The notes under the pieces are model-generated. The model was not told the DNA's origin. It ran no database searches and saw nothing but the letters and a program-made list of their open reading frames with translations. Of a DNA stretch of 64,000 nucleotides, positions 30,187-39,240 are shown piece after piece. A program made the position numbers and the translations under genes. Where the stretch lies: positions 782,501 to 846,500 of the forward strand of contig JAJOZX010001566.1 of assembly GCA_023014485.1 (NCBI GenBank), read 5' to 3'. This DNA comes from Bathynomus jamesi. Its lineage: Eukaryota > Arthropoda > Malacostraca > Isopoda > Cirolanidae. How positions within the stretch are numbered: position 1 is the first letter of the stretch; every line of letters starts with the position of its first letter.

Positions 30187-33100
30187 ATTAGGCCGTTTCG
30201 AAAAATCGAAATTTATGATGGCTCAACGCACACATACTAAAAAAGTAATATGTCATGAATAAAGACTTCATGCAAAATATTAAGACAAGAGCTTATTGTT
30301 ATCCCACCCCTCAATGCATATCTATTTTACCCTCATGAGAAAATTTTCATTTTTCTGGCAAATATATTTATTTATTTTGTGATGTCCTCTTAAATTTGGT
30401 ATATAAAATTCATAAATAAAATTGGAAGATAAGTAGGTCATTTTCAGGAATGGTCCAGTAACCCCCTATATTCTTTAGAGAGAATTCTAGAAAATTCTTC
30501 CTTCAGGATAACTATTCTAGAATTTCCATTTTTTCCCTTTATGGATTATATGATGTTTTATTGCTTTTTCATCTATAATTACTGATATTTTCACAAGTTT
30601 ACTGTTCTAGAAAGGTTACTTCATGTTACTTTACAACTTTCTTACAGTAATCAAGTCATAATATAATTTAGGTGAGTGATTAATGATTATTTATATTATT
30701 ATTAAGACTAACAGGTGGTAAAACTTTTTCCCTCAGAATTATGGCAAAAACCAGAAACAAGTGTGAAGTCTGGTTGGTCGGACAAGTGCTGGAAGAGGGT
30801 TTTTCTGAGAAGCAGCTTCCAACTAACAGTGATGTCCTTAAACGTCTTTTTTATCACATTAAGGTGGGAAAGCAAAATGTGTCTGTAGCTTGCGCAACTG
30901 TAGCCAACGAAGTTATTGCTCTGTGGGAAAAAGCCTCCTTAATTACATCCCACAAGCCTTATATTGTCTCAAAGCTTAAAAGGCTTTACAATAAGCATGA
31001 AGGGCTGGTCAAGAACCGAACTCGACGAACTCCTACCCAAGAAAAGAATGAAGCAGAATTTGTCACCAGCTTAAAGAAGCTTTTCGATGTAGCTCATTCA
31101 GAAGTGGAAACAGAAATAAAATTGCAGGAGGATAAAGATTTTCTTAAGGATCAAAGGAACGATCGGAAAATGATTATGGGTCCAGAAGACAAGGAGTTTT
31201 CAAGAAAGGCAAAAGCACGACAGATAAGCATGGAAAGAATGGAAAAACTTCGCAGGAAATCAAAGGAAGAAATGAGGCAATTGACAAAGGTTGTGGATCT
31301 CAACCAATGTGAAAATTCCGGTTCAGGAGGAAGTGAAGAATCATCTGGTGATGAATTGTTCTACAGAGCACTCTCATCATCATCATCTTCAAAAAAGGAG
31401 AAGCTTGAACCAGGTGTAATTGTTAGGGATAAAAAGTTCTTGGCTGCTCTGGACCGCACTGGAACATCTGCAAGAGCTGCTATGCACATTGTGGCACCTG
31501 CCCTTTCAGCTGCTGGAGTGGAAATTGAAGAGATCACACTTTCATCATCCTCTATCTACAGGTCTCGGCGATCAACACGGATGCAGATGGGAGAAGACAT
31601 TAAAGCCAGTTTCCAACCAAATACCCCTTTAATAATTCATTTTGATGGAAAGCTCTTCCATCCATGCATGGGGGTAAGATTGATGTAATGCCCATTGTTG
31701 TGACTGGTGCAGGCGAATTAGAAAAATTACTGTCTATCCAAAGCTTATTTCTGGAACGGGAGAAGAAATGGGGAGAGCAGTTTTAGATGTCTTGAAGCAA
31801 TGGCACAAGTAAATGAGTGGGTAGCAGGCCTTTGTTTTGATACTACTGCAAGCAATACAGGTATCCATGCTGGGGCTTGTACCATCATCCAAAAGGCCCT
31901 TCAGAGATCACTCCTTTTTCTGGCATGCCGCCACCATATCCACGAGCTTCTTATCACTGCAGTTTTTGACATGTTTTTCTCTTCTTCGGGTCCACAAATT
32001 CCCTTATTCAATCGATTCAGAGATTGTTGGGATAACATTGATCAGCAGAATTACAAGCCCTATGAACCCAATGATCTCACCTCAGAATCTTTAGATCATT
32101 GGATCTTGAAGCACAGAGACAAGCTTATTTCTTTCATCAACTCCAAACTTCAAGAGGGCCACACTCGAGGTGACTACAGGGAATACTTAGAACTTGCACT
32201 TATCTTCCTTGGTTGTCCAATGCCTAAAACAAATAAAGGCTCTGATAGCAGATTCCACTACCCAGGAGCTTACAGCAGAGCTAGATGGATGGGAAAGGGC
32301 ATCTATTCCTTAAAAATTACTTATTTAGGAACCAATTCCTTCTCACCCCTCATGAAAAACAAGCTCTGATACGAATAAACGCCTTTTCAGTGACAGTTTA
32401 TCTTCAAGCTTGGTATACATCTCCAGTTGGAATTGATGCTCCAGCAAATGATTTGGCCCTCCTCAAGATGCTACATATCTACAAGATCCAGGTTGATAAG
32501 GAAGTGGGTGCTACAGCCCTCAAAAAACTTCAGAACCATGGTTGGTACTTGAGTGAGGATCTTGTAGGATTTGGCTTTTTCTCAAACCTCGTGACTGAAG
32601 ATGATAAGGTTCTAATGCTCCACAACCTTCACCACGCGCCTCCTCGAAAAGTGAGGGCAAGAAAGGTGGACCCCCGAATGTTGCAAAACCCAATGACTTA
32701 AAGATTACCAGTTTTGTCACAACTCAAACACAAGACTTCTTCAAGTGTTTGAAAATAGAAATCCCAGAAACTTGAAGACATTGAGGAGCACCGTAATCGG
32801 GTCATGGCAGTCAAAGTAATCAACGACTGTGCTGAACGAGGAGTCAAACTGGCTACAGAGTTTAATGAGAAGCTCACAAAGTGAGGAAGAGAGACAACTG
32901 GCCTTTCAAATCATTGAAAATCAGAGAAAGGAGGTCCCTCAGCCACTGAAATCCTTATATTCTTAATCAATATATGTCTTAAATAGAATTTAAGTCGTTT
33001 TGTTTTAAAACATATTTTTCGTTCAGTCTTATATTTGCTCTAATTATCCATTAATGTAAAAGAAGTGCCATCTGAGGGGTGCCTTTTTATCATTCAAAAT

Positions 33101-33194
33101 AATGATATTTTGTCTATTTGTTTTTCTTCCTTTACATAAAAAAATAAAAGTGTGTGCGTTTATCAAAATTCAATTTGAAAAATTACCATATAAT
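30187..33194 (+). mobile_element. X2: TAGGGTG-family transposon, most complete gene
   Basis: Ends are weakly inverted: left ATTAGGCCGTTTCGAAAAAT, right ATTATATGGTAATTTTTCAA (inverse of 33175-33194); both continue into AACGCACACA and, further in, CACCCCTCA. The arms are diverged, so boundaries are approximate and no target duplication is visible. It carries one gene on the plus strand, homologous to X1 and X3. Confidence 0.68.
30741..32776 (+). pseudogene. X2 transposase-like gene, nearly full length
   Basis: ATG at 30741 follows a splice-acceptor-like TTTTTCCCTCAG. Domains: N-terminal region (VLKRLFYHIKVGKQNVSVA), LFDVAHSEVETEI ... FLKDQR, a charged helical segment, a Ser-rich linker, then IIHFDGK (first Asp, about 31,644), CFDTTASNTG (second Asp, about 31,839), CRHHIHE (about 31,926), DYREYLELALIFLGCP, and HGWYLSEDLVGFGFF near the end. 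The first 315 codons are open; frameshifts occur near 31,670, 31,735, 31,795 and 32,330. C-x2-H after the second Asp is shared with hAT, P and related transposases. Likely a transposase, about 700 residues; superfamily not named. Confidence 0.75.
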
Positions 33195-33339
33195 CGTGAA
33201 ACGGTCTACTGTACATACAATACATGTGTATGCCTGTGTACTTACAGATGTTAGTGCGATTACAGTATGCTGACTGTCTAAGAAATCCCAGCGTATGCTC
33301 AACCCTTGACGATTCCGGCGTTGTACCTCCATCTCCTCT

Positions 33340-34550
33340 TCCTGTGACTTAATTATATCTGAAATTAGAATATCTTCCAAAGAAGTATTTTCTGCCTTAT
33401 CTGGGCTCAACTCTAGGAAGGCGTACGGTCCCTCATGGTGTCCTTCCTGTTGTTCTCAAAAGTTGTGCTTCTGTGCTGACACCATGCCCAAGCTAACTCT
33501 TTCACCTTTGTCTTTCATCTGGTACTTTTCCTGGTGCTTAATTTCCAAACTGCCCTCCTTCGTTTTCTACCCTTCTATCTATGCCTTCATCTCTGATTCC
33601 TTTCTGGCCCATATACAGCTGCGGGTGTAGATGGTCACTGTTCTTCTCCTAAAGCTATTAACAGTAGTGTTCCTCAGGGTTCTGTCCTGTCACCTACTCT
33701 TTTCCTTTTATTCATCAATGATCTTTTAAAATCGCACTTCCTGTCCTATTCACTCCTTTGCCGATGATTCCACTCTTCACTTCTCTACCCGCTCCCCAAA
33801 GCGTCCTTATCGACAGTCACTCAATGCTACGCGTAGGATGGCTATGGTGCACCTGACCGCTGATCTTTCTACTATCTCTGATTGGAGCAGAGAAAACATT
33901 GTGGCTTTCAATGCCTCAAAAACTCAGTTCTTCGTCTGTCTACTCGTCACAATCTTCCACACGACAGCTTCCAAGAGGTTAGGTGTGCTGTACCGACTTA
34001 GCAGTTTCTTCACCCCAACTCAATTGCTGTCTCTGTACAGGGGATTTGCCCACCCCTCTAGGGAGTACGGTACTCATTTGTGGAGTGGCTCAACCCACAC
34101 AGCCGTACTTGATCGGGTGGAATCAAAGGCTTTACTTTTCATCGATTTCCCGCCTCTTAATGACTGTCTTCAGTCCCTCTCTCTTCGCCGCAATGTTGCC
34201 TCACTCTCTCTTTACTATCACTATTATATAGATACTGCTCTTCTGAACTCTCTAACTGCATGCCCCCCCTTTAAGGAGAACACACTGTACCAGACTTTCA
34301 ACACATTCTCATTCCTTCCATCCAACTTTCTAACGCAAGGGTTAATCGGTATTTTCAATCTTTCATCTCCTCAACCGGTCAACTCTGGGACAATCTTCCT
34401 CAATCCATCTTTTCCTCTGTCTACGACCTCCAATCTTTGAAACGCAGTGTCCATGCATCTTGAAAATCCTGGACCTTGTTTTGGCTCTCTTCTTCCTCTA
34501 TGGTTGCGGGAGGAGGAGGAGGGGCGTTTGCAGGCATTCGCCCTTGGCCC
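33340..34550 (+). pseudogene. J LINE copy 2: reverse transcriptase and 3' end
   Basis: Plus strand. EIRISSKEVFSALSGLNSRK (pre-RT linker), then RT pieces with internal deletion, a SxVPQGSVLSPT-like motif B in shifted frame near 33,680, FADDSTLHFSTRSP (motif C) near 33,760, ISDWSRENIVAFNASKTQFF, then the C-terminal domain LGVLYRLSSFFTPTQLLSLY, THTAVLDRVESKALLF and SLSLRRNVASLSLYY. The tail ends with GTTTGCAGGCATTCGCCCTT before (TA)n. RT motif A is deleted. Several frameshifts. Confidence 0.85.
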
Positions 34551-34571
34551 CTTACTATATATATAGTATAC

Positions 34572-34574
<3 letters not shown>

Positions 34575-34634
<60 letters not shown>
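34575..34634. repeat. (TA)n microsatellite
   Basis: Pure (TA)n between the LINE tail and a mariner end. Confidence 0.95.
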
Positions 34635-35334
34635 CAGGGGTGTTTATAAACGCCCTATCTATTTCAGTGAAAACGTAGCAAAAAGGGTAAAATTCAATAA
34701 CAATATAATAGAAGGCATACATTTAATGAATACTTAAGTATATGATTCTACATAAGCACCATCAGCATCTCTACAGAGTTCGAATCTGTCAGCAGCATTG
34801 CGGAACACATTTTGGAGCATGACAGGGTTATTTTTGTAACTGCTGTTACGATACGAGCACGTAAATCTTGCAGATCTGTAACTCTCGTTTGATAGACGTT
34901 TGATTTGATAAAACCCCATGCAAAGAAATCCAAGGGCGTTAGGTCAGGAGATCGAGCCGCCCAGGGCCTGTTGCCTCCACGTCCAATCCACCGATTTGGA
35001 AATCGTTCATTTAGGTACTCCCGAACAATGTTTGCATAATGACAAGGTGCCCCATCTTGTTGAAAGACGACAGTGTTTAAAATGCCATCTGAATGAAGCT
35101 GGGATATTTACTTGCTCATATCGTAACAGCAGTTACAAAAATAACCCCTGTCATGCTCCAAAATGTGTTGTTGCGCAATGCTGCTGACAGATTCGAACTC
35201 TGTAGAGATACTGATGGTGCTTATGTAGAATCATATGCTTAAGCATTCATTAAATGTATGCCTTCTATTATATTGTTATTGAATTTTACCCTTTTTGCTA
35301 CGTTTTCATTGAAATAGATAGGGACTTTATAAAC

Positions 35335-35341
<7 letters not shown>
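34635..35341. mobile_element. Foldback mariner with very long inverted arms
   Basis: Ends CAGGGGTGTTTATAAACGCC and CAGGTGTGTTTATAAAGTCC read inward. The inverse similarity continues for about 230 bp on each side (34635-34865 and 35110-35341), far beyond normal mariner ends, and includes transposase coding sequence. So the right arm is an inverted duplicate of the 3' part of a mariner. (TA)n flanks both sides. Confidence 0.85.
34740..35100 (-). pseudogene. Mariner transposase fragment (DD41D)
   Basis: On the minus strand: VVFQQDGAPCHYANIVREYL, NERFPNRWIGRGGNRPW, AARSPDLTPLDFFAWGFIKS, VYQTRVTDLQDLRARIV. The second and third catalytic Asp are 41 residues apart, matching the DD41D (rosa-like) mariner group. 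The first Asp and the N-terminus are absent. The end of this coding sequence is repeated inverted in the right arm. Confidence 0.8.
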
Positions 35342-35375
<34 letters not shown>

Positions 35376-35450
35376 ATATTATATATATAATAATATATAT
35401 ATGTATGTGTGTGTGTGTGTGTGTGGGTGTGTGTGTGTGTGTGTGTGTGT
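35342..35450. repeat. (TA)n(GT)n compound microsatellite
   Basis: (TA)n interrupted by ATTATAT, then (GT)n to 35450. Confidence 0.95.
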
Positions 35451-35770
35451 ACAGACCGTGCATGGAACAAGGAACTCTTCTGGGAAAATTAAATTCACTA
35501 TAGTCCGAATAAGTATTTTCTTTTTCATGATGTTAGCCCGACGTGGGCAACGGGTCACTCGCAAAGAGGCCCCAAAAATATATCTTCCCTCACAGCTATC
35601 TGCAAAGGGAAGCTATATTTTTGGAGTCTCTTTGCGAGTGACCCGTTGCCCACGTCGGGCTAACATCATGAAAAAGAAAAACTATGGTATTTGTCATTTA
35701 CCATTACTTATTCGGACTATAGTGAATTTAATTTTCCCAGAAGAGTTCCTTGTTCCATGCACGGTCTGTG
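35451..35770. repeat. 320-bp palindrome of a retroelement terminal repeat
   Basis: Arms beginning ACAGACCGTGCATGGAACAA are inverted around about 35,595 (CTATCTGCAAA). Both include CACTATAGTCCGAATAAG and GCCCGACGTGGGCAACGGGT, then CACTCGCAAAGAG. The left arm lacks about 30 bp (ATGGTAAATGACAAATACC-like) present in the right arm. One arm recurs at 60140-60365, where it continues past the palindrome centre. The layout copies the Penelope end palindrome at 8716-8872. Confidence 0.82.
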
Positions 35771-35814
35771 TGTATCATGAAAAAACCTCAGGGGACCATT
35801 CTGAGTTCAATCCT

Positions 35815-35823
35815 GTATATATA

Positions 35824-35920
<97 letters not shown>

Positions 35921-35925
35921 TGTAA
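35815..35925. repeat. (TA)n(GT)n compound microsatellite
   Basis: (TA)n to 35868 then (GT)n to 35922. Confidence 0.95.
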
Positions 35926-36212
35926 GTAAATTTTGTGAATTGAATTTCTGGACGCATCTCAAGAATTAAAATTTAAAATCCAAGTCACTAAAATATTCAT
36001 ACATATTGTCCTTTATTTGCTTGAATGTAGAATTTAAAATAGTCACCCATGATTTAAAAGAAAAAGGCGTTATTTTTTATCCTGTGTGTTACGAATTTTT
36101 AATAACTACTCAGTATATATAACCTTGGTTTAACCTTGGTTTTGCTTCTGCCCGAATTGTTCATTCTGACGAAGGTCAAGTTTGTCACTCCACCTTAAAA
36201 CTACAGTTTAAC
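35926..36212. other. No gene recognised
   Basis: AT-rich spacer before the tRNA-like sequences. TTAACCTTGGTTTTGC is duplicated in part (TAACCTTGGTTTAACCTTGG). Confidence 0.4.
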
Positions 36213-36213
36213 G

Positions 36214-36297
36214 TGGAACAGCTTCTAAGAGGTTGCGTGTCAAACCACGCGCCACCAGCAGCCCAGCGTCTTAAACACTAGGCTACCCGGGTATCCA
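36214..36297 (-). repeat. tRNA-derived SINE-like sequence 1
   Basis: On the minus strand GGATACCCGGGTAGCCTAGT, then GTTTAAGACG resembles a tRNA 5' half with box A (TAGCCTAGTGT), and GGTTTGACACGC about 50 bp on resembles box B. It lies next to a second tRNA-like unit on the same strand. Confidence 0.5.
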
Positions 36298-36324
36298 TTT
36301 ATCTACCAACCAATTTTTTTTGTG

Positions 36325-36450
36325 GATGTAGGAGGATGAACACGTAACAGCTGGGTTTTGCTGCGCGCCGCCTGACGTTACCGACTCTCGATCCTGGAGC
36401 TGATGGATTCGCAGTCAGCAACGCTAACCACTAGACCGTAGTGCATCCTA
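36325..36450 (-). repeat. tRNA-derived SINE-like sequence 2
   Basis: On the minus strand GGATGCACTACGGTCTAGTG, then GTTAGCGTTGCTGACTGCGA gives a box A-like TCTAGTGGTTAGCG, and GGATCGAGAGTC a degenerate box B. The 5' half resembles GGTCTAGTGG-type tRNAs; the 3' half is not tRNA-like. Consistent with a tRNA-derived SINE or tRNA pseudogene. Confidence 0.55.
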
Positions 36451-36689
36451 TATATATGACTTTTTCATTTTTGTCATTACGGTTTGTCATTACAGGTTTA
36501 ACCGTTAAGGACCATAAAAATAAAAAATAAAAAAAATGCTGGTAGAAAAATCTACCAATGGTCCTTAATGGGTTAATGAGTGCTCTATTAAAGGCAGTAC
36601 GGAGGTGTAATAATTTTTTTTTACTGAATATTGGAGTGAAATAGTTTAACATTAATTCACATTCTAACAGGAAGCCTTGGACATATTCT

Positions 36690-36745
36690 CTGATCGTATA
36701 TATATATATAATATATATATATATATCTATATATATATATATATA
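36690..36745. repeat. (TA)n microsatellite
   Basis: Imperfect (TA)n before the Penelope terminal repeat. Confidence 0.9.
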
Positions 36746-36795
36746 TGATGAATAAAACCACGAAGGAAAGGAAACACAAAATGGTGCTCAAGCGC

Positions 36796-36817
36796 TTTCG
36801 TCTAATGACATCCTCAG
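36796..36817 (-). ncRNA. Possible hammerhead half core, left Penelope repeat
   Basis: Minus strand: CTGAGGA, one base, GTC/GAC stem with ATTA loop, GAAA. Same as 39108-39129. Stems I and III and the cleavage triplet are not placed. Confidence 0.4.
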
Positions 36818-36946
36818 GAACCACTGCAGACAGTACATAAAAGGTTACAGCCTATATATAGGTTACAGAAAGAAAAAAAAAGAAAAAATAAATAACATAC
36901 ATACACACACATATATATACATATACATACATATCTATATATACAA

Positions 36947-36978
<32 letters not shown>

Positions 36979-37215
36979 GCAATAAACAGAGAAGTAAAAA
37001 TAAAAAATAAAAAATTAAAACCTTAAAGGATTACCAGTGAGGCGTACAGATTTGTAAGGAAAAATATCGATTTTTAGCACAAGATCAAATGGATTATAAA
37101 AATACAAATTTAGACTGAAACTCTACCCGGGTTTTAACACTGCTGCCTATGGTCAGGTTTCGATATATATAAAAAATAAAATGCAAATTAAAAGTTAATA
37201 AAGTAGCAGACAAGT

Positions 37216-38820
37216 TTACCAAAGATTTAATGTTTTACCCTTCTTATCTAAATCTGTTTTAAAGGAATTCAAAATAACAGGATCGAGTTGAAAAAGACCT
37301 TTGCTTATGTTGAAGTTATTTGAAAGTCGGATAATGGCAGACTCAAGAATATTTCTATTAACAATGTTGCTTGAATGGAATAAAACTGAAGCATTATTCC
37401 AATCAATAAAGTGGGCTAACTCTGACAAATGGACAAAAAGGGCACTGGAAACTGTCCTGTTCTAACGGAATATTGATGCTGTTTTATACGTGTGTGCAAA
37501 TCCTTTCCCGTCTGACCTATGTAAAAGGAATCACATTGTTTACAGCCAATTTTATAGATAATGCCTGAATTATTGGTAGGGCTATTTTTTACTATGATAT
37601 TTTTCACAATATTGTTATATGAAAATACTACATTAATATCCAAAAGTTTAAGTACATTAGCAATGCCTAAAAAGCCCGGGAAAAATGGAAGTACTAAAAT
37701 ATTTTTTGACAAAGTACGAGTGTTACTATTGACACGATAGAAAGTTCGTTTTGCCTTGTTGAGACAAGATTCCATAAACGCAGATGGATAACACAAATCA
37801 CTTCCAATACCGTTGATTTTTTCCAATTCGGCATCGATGTATTCCGGACTGGCGATCCTAAGGGCGCGGAGAAACATTGATGAAAATATGGCCTTCTTAG
37901 TGGGGGTATCATGTCCCGAGTAAAAGTGTACGTAGGACAAATTGTTTGTCGTTTTCCGATAGATACTAAACTTAAAACCTGGGCTTTCCCTATGTACACG
38001 CACATCCAAAAGTGGGATTGAATTGTCTTGCTCCACTTCTAAAGTAAACTTAATGGAGGGACTTGATCATTTAACTGAAGGAGGAAGCTATCCAGGTCAC
38101 GATTCATGGGCCAGATACACAAAATATCGTCGACGTACCGCAACCAAGGGATGCCAACCCCCAGGATTCTCGGAATATAGGTAATTTCGAAAAACTCCAT
38201 ATAAATATTGGAGAGGAGGGGCGATAAGGGGTTGCCCATAGCCATCCCAAAAACTTGTTGATAATACTCGTTATTGAAAGTGAATTTACAGTCTTTGATG
38301 CAAAGCTTAATGAGTTCCAAAACAATGTGTGAAGGTAGTGGCAGGTCATACTTATGTAATTCTTGGGAGAGAAAGTCAAGCATATCGTCAATCGGCACTT
38401 TTGTAAACAATGAACAAACATCAAAACTGATCAATTTATCGTTAGTTTTCAGTACGTGCATTATTCAATTTTTCCGTAAGATCCATGGAATTTTTTACAT
38501 GTGAATCAGAGATAGTTCCGAGAATGGGGGACAAGACTTTGACAAGCCATTTGGAGAGTTTATAAGTAATAGAGCCCACCGAGCTAATAATAGGGCGCAT
38601 AGGGTTACCAGGTTTGTGGGTTTTAATAAGACCGTAAAGGTAGGGCAGAGCAGGTGAAGTGGACATGAAAAGCGGAATTAAGTCCTTATGATCTTTGAGA
38701 AGGCGTTTCAAGCCACTATTAAATGATTTGATGACGTCATCCTGCGGGTTCTTCCTAAGTTTGGTGTATGTGGCGGGGTCCTGGAGAAGCTCGTTCATCT
38801 TTCCGTTTATAGTGCGGCGA
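37216..38820 (-). pseudogene. Penelope RT plus GIY-YIG endonuclease
   Basis: Minus strand, in order: NELLQDPATYTKLRKNPQDD, YGLIKTHKPGNPMRPIISS, FDVCSLFTKVPID (motif A region), GMAMGNPLSPLLSNIYMEFF (motif B), WLRYVDDILCIW (motif C, catalytic YVDD), LLDVRVHRESPGFKFSIYRK, and an endonuclease with GIIYKIGCKQCDSFYIGQTG, then LHTRIKQHQYSVR and NRNILESAI (candidate catalytic Glu). CKQC is the zinc-binding pair usual before YIG in Penelope proteins. Frameshifts occur near 38,455, 38,040 and 37,430; all signature residues remain. The gene's upstream part lies inverted at 38826-38962. Telomere-associated Athena-type PLEs usually lack the endonuclease, so this belongs to the Penelope/Poseidon side. Confidence 0.92.
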
Positions 38821-38825
38821 ATGGT

Positions 38826-38962
38826 AATTACGAAGATAACTTTCCTAAACGTTTTCGCAATAGCCTCTCTCAATTAAAAAAAGATGGTGAGCTCCATATT
38901 ACTAAAGCAGACAAGGCTAACACCATAGTTATTATGGACAAAGTGGACTACATCGGAAAGAT
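38826..38962 (+). pseudogene. Penelope RT N-terminal piece, inverted
   Basis: The plus strand reads NYEDNFPKRFRNSLSQLKKD, then GELHITKADKANTIVIMDKV and DYIGKM. ITKADKxNTIVIMDK is the Penelope RT block that normally precedes NELLQDPATY, which lies on the other strand directly to the left. Both pieces contain CGGAAAGATG at the break (here 38949-38959, and inversely near 38,795). So the two halves of one reading frame are now head to head. Confidence 0.85.
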
Positions 38963-39000
38963 GTATGTATGTATGTACTGTATTTGTATATATAGATATG

Positions 39001-39031
<31 letters not shown>

Positions 39032-39107
39032 ATGTATGTTATTTATTTTTTTTTTTTCTTTCTGTAACCTATATATAGGCTGTAACCTTTTATGTACTTC
39101 AGTGTTC

Positions 39108-39129
39108 CTGAGGATGTCATTAGACGAAA
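39108..39129 (+). ncRNA. Possible hammerhead half core, right Penelope repeat
   Basis: CTGAGGA - T - GTC-ATTA-GAC - GAAA follows the CUGANGA - stem II - GAAA order of hammerhead ribozymes. Hammerheads are documented in terminal repeats of Penelope-like elements, so position and host element fit. The palindrome at 8.7-8.9 kb carries CTGAGAA instead, which breaks the core. Confidence 0.42.
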
Positions 39130-39240
39130 GCGCTTGAGCACCATTTTGTGTTTCCTTTCCTTCGTGGTTTTATTCATCATAAATATTTTTCACATGTTAC
39201 TTTCGTGAAATAATTTTCATATATATATATATATATATAA

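Larger units (their letters stand above)
36746..39240 (-). mobile_element. Penelope-like retroelement with inverted terminal repeats
   Basis: The left repeat (36746-36975) and right repeat (about 38955-39178) are inverted copies sharing CACGAAGGAAAGGAAACA, TCTAATGACATCCTCAGG, a ggttacagCCTATATATAGG block and TACATAC-rich microsatellite. The right repeat continues into a TTTCAC/GTGAAA hairpin and (TA)n. The body encodes RT and GIY-YIG endonuclease on the minus strand. Inverted and partial terminal copies are typical for Penelope elements. Confidence 0.88.

Noticed and set aside
31668..31722. Short intron in X2 (GTAAGATT ... GGTGCAG)
   Set aside because: The sequence between is coding in a shifted frame (IDVMPIVVTGAGE), so a single-base frameshift explains the break better than an intron of about 50 bp.
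34635..35341. LTR retrotransposon flanked by repeats
   Set aside because: The flanking repeats are inverted, not direct, and the interior encodes a mariner transposase.
35254..35925. Plus-strand frame of 223 codons and similar Tyr/Ile- and Cys/Val-rich frames elsewhere
   Set aside because: They are read through (TA)n and (GT)n microsatellites, giving YIYIYI and CVCVCV runs. Such frames at 9.8, 11.6, 25.3, 34.4, 46.5, 48.8, 51.9 and 61.0 kb are artefacts.
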